A stretch of DNA of 37,623 bases from an uncultured Enterovibrio sp. (GCA_947041315.1 CAMRDW010000009.1:1-37623); one strand, 5' to 3'. Counted from the first letter of the stretch, positions 1 to 8,541 are shown. Notes: generated from the letters alone by a model not told the origin. Translations and numbers: made by a program.

Positions 1-39
1 CCCCCCTTCTTTTGATCTTGATCTTGATTTTGCTCTTAT

Positions 40-260
40 CCCGACCTTTTCAAAATTGCTGAAAAATAAACGACAAATGCGTAATCGTGGCATGGATGCC
101 ACGATAAGGCTTGCCGCGTCGGGAACGCGTTAAGCCTGTTAGCTAATTTTTCGTTTATTTTGAGGTTTGCAATTTTGTTGGTCGCGGCTGGGAGATGCAA
201 GAGGGGTTAGCTGTTGAACCCCTTTTGCTCGGGTGTGGGCTGAAAGCCTGCGATCTTAAG
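40..260. repeat. Dispersed imperfect-palindromic intergenic repeat, copy 1
   Basis: Shares long blocks with 314-667 (cccgaccttttcaaaattgctgaaaaataaac; gaacgcgttaagcctgtta; gtgtgggctgaaagcctgcgatcttaag). Internal inverted arms caaaattgc...aaaataaacg / cgtttatttt...gcaattttg, plus hairpin atcgtggcatggatgccacgat. Confidence 0.75.
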
Positions 261-313
261 AGGTTAAAACAGCAGCCCAAATAAATTAATCCTGAGTGTC
301 CAATTAATCCACT

Positions 314-667
314 TCCCGACCTTTTCAAAATTGCTGAAAAATAAACAACAAATGCGTAATGACGGCAAGGATGCCGTCATAAAGCGTATTGTGTCAGGAA
401 CGCGTTAAGCCTGTTATACCCCTCACCTTTGAAGCTGCCTGGGTGTTGGCTACTCTCGCTCAACCCCATCCATAGCGCCTCTATGTTCAAGGGTTTCACT
501 CGCTTGCCGCCTACATGCAAGATCAAATGTTTTGAGTATCTGCAAATTTGGCGTTTATTTTAAAGCTGGAAATTTTGAAGGTCGTGACAGGAAGATACAA
601 GAGGGATTCGCTGTTGAACCCCTAATGCATGCGGGTCGGGTGTGGGCTGAAAGCCTGCGATCTTAAG
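314..667. repeat. Dispersed imperfect-palindromic intergenic repeat, copy 2 (about 130 bp internal insertion relative to copy 1)
   Basis: Same terminal and internal blocks as copy 1; hairpin atgacggcaaggatgccgtcat at 359-380. Confidence 0.72.
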
Positions 668-727
668 AACTAAAGATGCCAATCTATGTAAATGAGCTTT
701 AAGTGTCTCGATAAATCATCAAAACCA

Positions 728-875
728 TTTCTAAGCCGCTTATATGGCGGTGAACTCATAGCATTCAAAGAAAAGTGTGTTGATAATTTTCTAAGCCGCC
801 TATATGGCGGTAAACCATCCGATACCAGATTCCTATCAACTCATGAATTTCTAAGCCGCCTATATGGCGGTAAAC
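728..875 (-). CRISPR. Short type I-F-like CRISPR array 1 (3 repeats, 2 spacers), in the left flank outside the element
   Basis: 28-bp repeats tttctaagccgcYtatatggcggtRaac at 728-755, 788-815, 848-875; 32-bp spacers. Reverse complement gttYaccgccatataRgcggcttagaaa is I-F-like. Confidence 0.85.
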
Positions 876-1035
876 ACCGGATTCTGAAGCAATAACGCAC
901 TGATAGCAAGGGATCAAAACCAAAAACCCTCTTTTACCCTTCTAAAAACGATGAGACTTAAATTATTGTTTATTAAGGAAATATTTAATAGGCAAAAAAA
1001 GATCAAAACAAGGGTAAAAAGCAAAAAGTAAGGGA
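876..1035 (-). promoter_or_regulatory. CRISPR leader of array 1
   Basis: Shares tctgaagcaa...gatagcaagggat, attgtttattaagg and aacaagggtaaaaa with the sequence after array 2. Confidence 0.6.
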
Positions 1036-1435
1036 TATACCCAAGACACTTGAAAATGCGCACCAGCGACAAACGCGTGAAGACCCTGAGCATATGTTCA
1101 ATGAATTGAATTTACTTTACAATTTATTCTATTTGGCGCTGATGAGAAAAACAGACCTCTCCAGAGGATATGTGAAGATGAAGGCTGGTATCGCAGTCGG
1201 CTGATAAAAAAGAGGGGAATGTGACAAAAAAGCCAACAGCCCAGCCGTTTCAAAGCGACGAGTCCATCAAAGATGAAAAGCGCTCGACAAGAAAAACAGA
1301 CAGAAATTCAGGCGAAACATCCAAGAAAAAAACACAATAACCGCTCAATTTCGTTTAAAAAACAAAACACACATTCAAGATAACCTATTTAAAATAAATG
1401 GGTTAGATACAACTACAGCCACATTAGAGACACCC

Positions 1436-1482
1436 ATGAACAACACAGAACAAGCCACATTTTACTTTATAGATTATGAAAC
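1436..1482 (+). repeat. attL: 47-bp direct repeat with attR; truncated sbcB-like 5' end
   Basis: atgaacaacacagaacaagccacattttactttatagattatgaaac identical to 37569-37615; reads MNNTEQATFYFIDYET then diverges to LTLTL-stop. Confidence 0.9.
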
Positions 1483-1534
1483 CTTAACGCTAACGTTATG
1501 ATTCAACTTACATCTAATTCTAAGCGATAAGAAT

Positions 1535-1554
1535 AAGACGCAAATAAGACGCAA
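1535..1554. promoter_or_regulatory. Putative integrase arm-type sites at the left end
   Basis: Two aagacgcaa repeats 11 bp apart (1535-1543, 1546-1554); a gacgca core also recurs three times near attR. Confidence 0.5.
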
Positions 1555-1591
1555 AACCACCTAAAAATACGAGTGTAGACAGGTATCGTCT

Positions 1592-2287
1592 TTAAAGGTG
1601 ACAGGTAAGCAGTGACGCATCATCAATCACCATTGAAAATGAGTCTTGAAACAACGCCTCGGCAACAGCGGATATCATTACAGAAGAACGCAACTCTCCA
1701 ATAAGCTCATCTCTCGAAGAAACACTAAACTTCAACATCAACCGTTCAATTCTTGAACGGGCTGCCTTTTGAGTAATAAAAAATATCCTTGCGGCCTGTG
1801 AAGCGTTATAGCCAAACTTTAGAGCGACAATGATAAGAGCATCAAGGCGACTAAGCTTAAACGCACTAATCTTTGATGTACGCTTTAATTTCAACGTCAT
1901 ATACAACGATTCTTCAGAGTGTAGGATTGATTGTCCCTCAAAAATGATCCCTATTAATTTCTTATTAAAAAATAATGGCCTTTTCGAGAAGCAAAATGCC
2001 TGACCCCGAGAGAAATCAATTGTTTTTATTTGAATTTTGTTTTTTATGATATGAGAAATTTGTGCTTTGTATTGCTGATGAAGATTGGCGTGCAAAGGAA
2101 ATAGAAATTTCGCTGTTGTATTGATAATTATTGGATTTCTATTTAGATCAAAAATGATGTGTGCTGATTCAGATCCCGCAACATAGCAACCAATAGCATG
2201 AAAATAGAGATCTATGCATTCACCATTATTCGACTCATGTCTCAATTTGGCCCAGTTTCGAGGCAGTCTGCCCCTGTGATCAGCCAT
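1592..2287 (-). CDS. LuxR-like HTH transcriptional regulator
   Basis: 231 aa ORF; C-terminal LSRLDALIIVALKFGYNASQAARIFFITQKAARSRIERLMLKF resembles a LuxR-type HTH. Confidence 0.55.
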   Translation of the reverse strand: MADHRGRLPRNWAKLRHESNNGECIDLYFHAIGCYVAGSESAHIIFDLNRNPIIINTTAKFLFPLHANLHQQYKAQISHIIKNKIQIKTIDFSRGQAFCFSKRPLFFNKKLIGIIFEGQSILHSEESLYMTLKLKRTSKISAFKLSRLDALIIVALKFGYNASQAARIFFITQKAARSRIERLMLKFSVSSRDELIGELRSSVMISAVAEALFQDSFSMVIDDASLLTCHL

Positions 2288-2334
2288 TTCATTGATTTAA
2301 CATTCCTTTGATGATTGAAAAATAAGAAATTAAT

Positions 2335-2526
2335 ATGAAGCACAACTCAACTCAAGCTTGCGCATTACATCAAATATCTAGCGCATTACTTCTGGTTTTA
2401 GATCAGATGGATAAAAATACATTTGAATACGACACTATCGAACTCATAGCTACATACGCTGGAGATCAAGCAAATAAAGCTACTATAAACAAAAAAAAAT
2501 CACTTGTGAAAAACTGTGATAAATAG
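2335..2526 (+). CDS. Small hypothetical protein, divergent from the LuxR-like gene
   Basis: 63 aa ORF, followed by a hairpin at 2544-2565. Confidence 0.4.
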   Translation: MKHNSTQACALHQISSALLLVLDQMDKNTFEYDTIELIATYAGDQANKATINKKKSLVKNCDK

Positions 2527-2530
2527 CGTG

Positions 2531-2565
2531 CATATCAAAAAAAAAAGCGTTACGGATAACGCTTT
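2531..2565 (-). terminator. Rho-independent terminator (minus strand), leader-distal to array 2
   Basis: AAAGCGTTA cgga TAACGCTTT, 9-bp stem; on the minus strand the stem is followed by a long T run (+ strand aaaaaaaaaa). Confidence 0.65.
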
Positions 2566-2890
2566 AGACTTAAAATCCACACCTGCTGGTGATGACCAAG
2601 ATGACTGAAAAATTTTTATTTCACGCGAGTGTGACTCGTTTGTTTGTGACAAGGTCCAGGAAGGACCCAGTCATAAATCTCACATATGCGCATATAAAAG
2701 AATAAGCATTAACGCATATATAAGCCACCAAATAGGATTAAGGGACAACATCAATGGTGACAAAGGATGAAGACGATTTTAGTGGCTCAAAACTTTATAT
2801 GTAGAAACGGATAATTTGAAACGTGTTTTCGAAGATTTTGAAGGAAAAACAAAAAAAGAGACCGCATAAATTGAAACATATTTTTTTGTT

Positions 2891-4179
2891 TAAACCCAAT
2901 AACTACGTGGCGGTGAACTCCATATCCGGTTCCTGTGTTGGGATTAGCTGTTTCTAAGCCGCCTGCGTGGCGGTGAACTTTAAAAAAAATTACGGGGATA
3001 TGAAAATAGATTTCTAAGCCGCCTGCGTGGCGGTGAACAAATCAGCTTGCTGGCGTTGCATAGCAGTATTTTTCTAAGCCGCCTGCGTGGCGGTGAACAT
3101 TATTCTTGAAAATCAAAATCATGCTTTGCTTTTCTAAGCCGCCTGCGTGGCGGTGAACGCATGAGAATGGATGATTGCATGGAATCAAACTTTCTAAGCC
3201 GCCTGCGTGGCGGTGAACATTCTGATTTAATAAAAAGGTACGGTAATAGCTTTCTAAGCCGCCTGCGTGGCGGTGAACTGGAACGAATGGTATAGAGACC
3301 AAAACCTACATTTCTAAGCCGCCTGCGTGGCGGTGAACACGCTAATACAGCCCCTTAAAATCTTACTAAGTTTCTAAGCCGCCTGCGTGGCGGTGAACAC
3401 CCCATCACCCCACCATCACCCAGAAATACATTTCTAAGCCGCCTGCGTGGCGGTGAACCTTTTCGCTCTGCACATGTCACCGAGGAACGATTTCTAAGCC
3501 GCCTGCGTGGCGGTGAACGGATATATGCTTATTGAAATCATATTTGTACTTTTCTAAGCCGCCTGCGTGGCGGTGAACAAATTGATTAGCAAAATCAAAG
3601 AGTACAGAAATTTCTAAGCCGCCTGCGTGGCGGTGAACCAGTAGAGCTTTAAATTTTGCGCCGGTCATTATTTCTAAGCCGCCTGCGTGGCGGTGAACAT
3701 CATCATTGCGTTCATTGATCGCACCTCTAATTTCTAAGCCGCCTGCGTGGCGGTGAACTGAAGAAAAGAAGAAATTAGACCCTTCCTTTAGTTTCTAAGC
3801 CGCCTGCGTGGCGGTGAACTTATTGATCATAAAATGCATTTCTTTTTTTATTTTCTAAGCCGCCTGCGTGGCGGTGAACCCTCTGATTAAGTTAAAACAC
3901 TATAATTGAAATTTCTAAGCCGCCTGCGTGGCGGTGAACAGTAAGACCCAAAAAAACATACAGAGATGTTTTTTCTAAGCCGCCTGCGTGGCGGTGAACG
4001 TTTTCCCGTTTTTTGATAAAGCACCAAAAGCTTTCTAAGCCGCCTGCGTGGCGGTGAACTCAGTTTCGTTAACCGATCAGCTTTTTCAGATTTTCTAAGC
4101 CGCCTGCGTGGCGGTGAACAAGCGCACAATTACAGAAACTCGTTTCAGTCATTTCTAAGCCGCCTGCGTGGCGGTGAAC
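2891..4179 (-). CRISPR. Type I-F-like CRISPR array 2 (21 intact repeats plus a degenerate distal repeat; 21 spacers)
   Basis: Repeat tttctaagccgcctgcgtggcggtgaac (minus: GTTCACCGCCACGCAGGCGGCTTAGAAA) every 60 bp from 2951 to 3731, then 3792 to 4152; one 33-bp spacer (3759-3791); degenerate repeat 2891-2918. Confidence 0.97.
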
Positions 4180-4335
4180 TATAAATTCTGAAGCAAAAAG
4201 CCGCTAATAGCAAGGGATGCCCCCTTAAAACCTTCTTTTCACCTTGTAAAAAACAGGACCTCATAAGCGATTGTTTATTAAGGGAATTATTTTCAATCAA
4301 AATAAGAAGGTCTAAACAAGGGTAAAAATAAACAT
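4180..4335 (-). promoter_or_regulatory. CRISPR leader of array 2
   Basis: Shares aattctgaagcaa, aatagcaagggat, gattgtttattaagg and aaacaagggtaaaa with the array 1 leader. Confidence 0.65.
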
Positions 4336-4422
4336 TGTGGATTTTCAGATAGGGAGAAATCGTCTTAAGACACTATGTGACAGTGAATCCTCATTTGAGG
4401 TTTAAATAAAGGAAATGGCTTT

Positions 4423-4450
4423 TTTCTAATCTACCTACGCGGCAGTTACG
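4423..4450 (-). other. Solitary divergent I-F-like CRISPR repeat unit
   Basis: tttctaatctacctacgcggcagttacg; 19/28 identity to the array 2 repeat. Minus strand CGTAACTGCCGCGTAGGTAGATTAGAAA keeps a CTGCC/GGTAG stem and TTAGAAA 3' end. Confidence 0.5.
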
Positions 4451-4590
4451 GACAGCATTCTGTTAACACTCGAATAGATGAACTATACAAAAAAGAACGA
4501 ACCAATGAAAATAAACCGCATAACATGAGAATTGATCTTTTCCCAAATTATACGGCGGCATTTCCCATTCCAACCACCCGCTTATAGTTC

Positions 4591-4680
4591 TAACTGATGG
4601 ATAAACCAATAAAGTTTTTGCCTTCATCATCATCCTAACTGATGGATAAACCAATAAAGTTTTTGCCTTTATCATCATCC
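4591..4680. repeat. Two tandem 45-bp repeats
   Basis: taactgatggataaaccaataaagtttttgcctt(c/t)atcatcatcc at 4591 and 4636. Confidence 0.85.
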
Positions 4681-4744
4681 TCTTTGATTTATTCAGAAAA
4701 AAGCGCAACGTGATGATATTAAATAGAAATACAGGGAATTGAAA

Positions 4745-5998
4745 TTAGAGCGAGACAGGTGTGAGACAGCTTGACCAGCGCGATTTTAAGTGCAAATGAT
4801 AGTCATTTATCGCTGTTTTCTTAAGATCTTCGATGTGTGAATGCATATAAACTTGATCAAGCTTGTCTTTTGCATGATTCAATAAAGATTCACAAATAAT
4901 GTAATCAATGCCAATTTCTAACCACACTGATTTGGCTCTCTTTCGTAAATCATGGGCTGACCATTCCCTTTTTGAGACCTGTCTCACCCATTGGCTCGCA
5001 AGAGATCCATAAGCCGGCTTATTTTGATGAAAAGAGATTGGAAAGACATAATCCCCCGAATAGCCTTTTGATTTTTGCCAGTTCCGGTAAGAAAGAAGCA
5101 AGGCGGCCATTGGATCGGAAAGAGGGTAAATCATCTCTACGCCTGATTTTGTGTCAGTAGATGGAATAACCCAATGATTTAAGCTGAATGAGATGTTCTT
5201 CCATTTTGCTTTTCTTGTTTCGCCGATTCTTGCACCGTGACCAAGGAGCATCAAAACAAGCATGCGAATTTTAGGCGGTTGTTTTGCGCAATCTTCAAGA
5301 ATGCCTTTGATTTGTTCGCTATTAACTCGGCACCCTCGCACTTGAGCCTTTGTTAAACTGAAATTGTCAGGGAAAAAGTTTTTAAATTTAATCTCCGAAA
5401 GCGGGTTCGATGTGATGTGTTTTAAACGCTTGGCGCTCGAAAATGCGGCTTTTAGTAGACTGAATAAAGCTTTCACGTAGCTGACTGAATACCCTTCATT
5501 AAACATCTCTTGCACCAGGTTCTCGTCAATAATTTCATGGTTGAGGGTTTCGACAGGTTCACCATGGAAAATCCCGATTAAGTGGCGGTTGGACATACTG
5601 CGAAGATTATTCAACCTTTCTTTGCTTGAGTTTTTCTTTTTCACTTCACGAAGTACATGCCACTCAATCAATTGATCGACAGTCTCAAATCGATTGCAGC
5701 TCACCGCTTTATCTTGTGCGATAGTGATCGTAGCGGCGCTCACTAATGACATTATGTCTTTTGCTGATGTCGCAGGGTAAGTGCCAATACGATACGGATA
5801 TTGTTTTCCTCCCTCATAACGATAAAACCACCATGTGCCCGCGCTTCTTTTTGCGTTAAATCGTAAATAAAGGGAGGTTCGCACGTCTTTTAGTTGTCGA
5901 ACTCTTTGATCGCGTAAGTGCTTTTCGATTTGAGCGTCAGAAATCTTAAGGCTAATCGTCGATGCAAAAAACACGCCTTGGTTAAAGGATACTTTCAT
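4745..5998 (-). CDS. Tyrosine recombinase/phage integrase (second, internal copy)
   Basis: 417 aa; motifs HGARIGETRKAKW, HDLRKRAKSVW, LLNHAKDKLDQVYMHSH; N-terminal arm-type DNA-binding domain-like. Confidence 0.88.
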   Translation of the reverse strand: MKVSFNQGVFFASTISLKISDAQIEKHLRDQRVRQLKDVRTSLYLRFNAKRSAGTWWFYRYEGGKQYPYRIGTYPATSAKDIMSLVSAATITIAQDKAVSCNRFETVDQLIEWHVLREVKKKNSSKERLNNLRSMSNRHLIGIFHGEPVETLNHEIIDENLVQEMFNEGYSVSYVKALFSLLKAAFSSAKRLKHITSNPLSEIKFKNFFPDNFSLTKAQVRGCRVNSEQIKGILEDCAKQPPKIRMLVLMLLGHGARIGETRKAKWKNISFSLNHWVIPSTDTKSGVEMIYPLSDPMAALLLSYRNWQKSKGYSGDYVFPISFHQNKPAYGSLASQWVRQVSKREWSAHDLRKRAKSVWLEIGIDYIICESLLNHAKDKLDQVYMHSHIEDLKKTAINDYHLHLKSRWSSCLTPVSL

Positions 5999-6972
5999 TC
6001 TTCAACGACCAACGTTGCAGAGATGCTCATGCTACTTGCTTGTTGCCCTTGCCCCGAAAAACTCACTTTATCGATGCTGCACATCCCTTCTACAAGTTTT
6101 GGAAATGATGCGTCGAAATGAATCAATCCTTCAGCAAATACCTTGGGATTGATGGGGGCCGTTATCGTCAATTTACGCCCTTCTCGCTTTATTTTTCGAA
6201 GCTCAGCGGCGCATGCTTGCTCTGCCTCTTCTTTTGAGTTCTTGTCTTGTCGCAAAGGCTTGAAGGGATCTTCACCGCGCTGCACTTCTTGCCTCACACC
6301 GGTATCTTTTGAAATCCAGAATGCGCGGACGCCATTAAATTCAAAGCGACCATCAAGATCACCTGTTACATTCACAAAATCAGACGAGAGGGGTGAATTA
6401 TAAGCGGGAAGTGACAGGGTCACGGTTTCAATGGCCTGACCCGAGGCGGCTTTTGACATGCCCTTGGGGGCAAAGATAAATTTATCATCAACGGGCTTTG
6501 CGACTGCATCGAATTGCTTTGCCATTCTTCTTAAAAATGCTTGAACAGTTTCATCTGTTCTGTCGATGTGTTTAATGACGATATTTTTTAAAAGGGGGTG
6601 AATAACAGGAATAAAACCGTGTGGCGTAACGCAATCAGAAACAATTTTGCTTATTGTTGCATCGCTCCAGGAGAAGCTTTTTCTTGCTCGAAACTCAGTC
6701 TTATCATTCACTGAAAAGGGGGCGACAGTTAAAACAAGCGTGATCGTTCTTGGTTGCAATGAGAAAGAACGTCTTGATATTTGAAATTCACCGCGATCAA
6801 CCCCACAAAGGAAGGCCGTATATTTTTCGCCTTTGGGCGGCAGACCATCAATATCATCTGAATTGATCGTTAATGTCAGTGAATCCCCATCTAAGCCGCT
6901 GCTGTCTTCTAGCGACCAGCGGGTAAGCCGCGCATGAATAAGATCTGCGTTTTTACCTGTAATTTTCAACAT
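5995..6972 (-). CDS. Phage late control protein D-like (P2 gpD family)
   Basis: 325 aa; position after U and X; DSLTLTINSDDIDGLPPKGEKYTAFLCGVDRGEFQI. Confidence 0.82.
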   Translation of the reverse strand: MLKITGKNADLIHARLTRWSLEDSSGLDGDSLTLTINSDDIDGLPPKGEKYTAFLCGVDRGEFQISRRSFSLQPRTITLVLTVAPFSVNDKTEFRARKSFSWSDATISKIVSDCVTPHGFIPVIHPLLKNIVIKHIDRTDETVQAFLRRMAKQFDAVAKPVDDKFIFAPKGMSKAASGQAIETVTLSLPAYNSPLSSDFVNVTGDLDGRFEFNGVRAFWISKDTGVRQEVQRGEDPFKPLRQDKNSKEEAEQACAAELRKIKREGRKLTITAPINPKVFAEGLIHFDASFPKLVEGMCSIDKVSFSGQGQQASSMSISATLVVEE

Positions 6973-6975
6973 GGT

Positions 6976-7179
6976 TTAATCCCAACTCCGAATAATTTTT
7001 GTAGTATTTTTTTGGTGCGTCACTTTAGGCAATGTCACAAAAGTGTCTTCAAGAAAAACCGCGCTTCGAACGTGCGTGTTTAATGCATAAAAGGCGCGCT
7101 CTGTTCCATCATCATCTTCACCGATGTTTTTAAATAAAAAATCTGTGATTAGATCCCCCTTCTTCGCTTTAATCTTCAT
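6976..7179 (-). CDS. Phage tail protein X (P2-like)
   Basis: MKIKAKKGDLITDFLFKN...; between U and D, start overlapping the end of U. Confidence 0.65.
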   Translation of the reverse strand: MKIKAKKGDLITDFLFKNIGEDDDGTERAFYALNTHVRSAVFLEDTFVTLPKVTHQKNTTKIIRSWD

Positions 7180-7540
7180 TGCGATATTCCATAAGCTGAA
7201 AGCTGACATCCGTCACCATAGCGTGCCCATTATGGATCATTTCAGAACGCCCCTCCGTTAAGGCTTGAATTGTCCATTTTCCGAGATTGCGCCCTTCCCC
7301 GTCGCTCACTTGCTGCGGCTCTGGCATCAATGCGCGCAATTTATCGACACTCACCGCCGCGCCGCTTTGGATCCATTTTGCGGAGAGATCTATTTTCTCC
7401 AGAGCTCGCCCGGTTCTTTCTGATCGCGCACCATTTAACAAAGGCGTCTCCGAATAAACACCAGCACTCACACGGTTAAATTTTGAAAGCGGGGTTTTCT
7501 TTTCAACGCTAAACACAAACTCACCAATGATCATGTGCAT
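7169..7540 (-). CDS. Phage tail protein U (P2-like)
   Basis: MHMIIGEFVFSVEKKTPLSKFNR...GRNLGKWTIQALTEGRSEMIHNGHAMVTDVSFQLMEY; AGAGGAAA upstream of ATG. Confidence 0.75.
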   Translation of the reverse strand: MHMIIGEFVFSVEKKTPLSKFNRVSAGVYSETPLLNGARSERTGRALEKIDLSAKWIQSGAAVSVDKLRALMPEPQQVSDGEGRNLGKWTIQALTEGRSEMIHNGHAMVTDVSFQLMEYRNED

Positions 7541-7565
7541 AAGATTTCCTCTAATTTTAAGCAAA

Positions 7566-7592
7566 AAAAAAGGCCGCAATAAATGCGACCCT
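7566..7592 (-). terminator. Terminator after the Rha-like gene
   Basis: Minus strand ggtcgcatttattgcggcc followed by a long T run. Confidence 0.55.
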
Positions 7593-7612
7593 TGGATAGT
7601 TCACTGAAATGT

Positions 7613-8215
7613 TTAAAGAAGCTTTTTTACCTTGCGGGCGGATTCTGCAAAACCCACTAATTTCTGTGCGGCCACATCAATAATGCGTTTATAGTCTTCT
7701 ATTGAAAAATAGCCAGGTTCTTTGATTACCTGGTGAATTTCGGAAGGTGCAAACACAATACTATTTTGCGGAACTAATGTAGTGCTCACAACTTGACCAT
7801 GTTCCATTGCAATAAGAATACGCATTCTTGTCGCTTGAAGTGTGTTTGTGGTTTTTTCGCTTTGTATTCCAGAAGATGCCTTTGCAACTAGCTCTGAAAG
7901 TTCATTAAACTTATATATAAAAGCTTCTTTAATCGCTGCCGCTTTCTTTCCAGTAAAGCCCATCACAATGAACATAAAGCCATCTTTTGTTATTTCGTAT
8001 AAAGGCAAATTACGGCCTGTATTATCACGATATTCACTGGGCTGAAAATTGAGCTCAGTGAATTCAGCTGAACATTGAAGCGCTTCAATTTTCTGAATAA
8101 CGTTTTTGTGAAGCTTTCCGAATGCCTCGGCAATTTTGAGAGAATTGGTTTTAGGTTCGCCGTTTTGACTTGTGATTGCATCTAAGGGAAGAAGATGAAG
8201 AATTTTATTGATCAT
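7613..8215 (-). CDS. Rha family phage regulatory protein
   Basis: NSLKIAEAFGKLHKNVIQKIEAL...YEITKDGFMFIVMGFTGKKAAAIKEAFIYKFNEL; AGGAG before ATG at 8215. Confidence 0.82.
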   Translation of the reverse strand: MINKILHLLPLDAITSQNGEPKTNSLKIAEAFGKLHKNVIQKIEALQCSAEFTELNFQPSEYRDNTGRNLPLYEITKDGFMFIVMGFTGKKAAAIKEAFIYKFNELSELVAKASSGIQSEKTTNTLQATRMRILIAMEHGQVVSTTLVPQNSIVFAPSEIHQVIKEPGYFSIEDYKRIIDVAAQKLVGFAESARKVKKLL

Positions 8216-8237
8216 GATGAGCTCCTGTAATGATCTT

Positions 8238-8541
8238 TTAATCACCACACAGAGGTGTCAATCTGCTGGGTGGCGAACTGAACAAGGTTGACACTACCGC
8301 TACAGGAACGGCCAGCTTACGCTGCCTCGCCCAGCCCACCATAGATTCAGATGTGCTAAAGCTTACGCATAAAAAATCCAGCAACAAAGCTGACGACAAT
8401 GCGCCTGTAATCGTTCGGGGTGTCAATCCCGGCACCAGATTTTGCCAGTGCAAGCGCAGAATATGTTGAAACTGATACAAGGTCAATGTTTTTTGCGTTA
8501 CTCGTAACGCGCTTAAAAAGCATCAATTTAATCGATATCAA
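8238..8541 (-). other. Ash-family-like coding remnant spread over two frames
   Basis: Frame 1 STYSALALAKSGAGIDTPNDYRRIVVSFVAGFFMRKL, then frame 2 ...SMVGWARQRKLAVPVAVVSTLFSS, resembling phage Ash proteins. Confidence 0.35.

Noticed and set aside
668-695. Possible fourth degenerate repeat of array 1
   Set aside because: aactaaagatgccaatctatgtaaatga aligns too poorly with the repeat to support.
692-895. 67-aa ORF with repeated FLSRLYGG
   Set aside because: Translation of CRISPR array 1; the 60-bp period keeps one frame open.
3042-4129. ORFs with repeated VHRHAGGLE and SPPRRRLRK peptides
   Set aside because: Artefacts of the 28+32 bp array 2 period; the frame changes after the 33-bp spacer.
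2891-4179. I-F3 CAST (Tn7-like CRISPR transposon) explanation
   Set aside because: No tnsA/B/C, tniQ or cas genes seen; ends fit a tyrosine integrase att pair.
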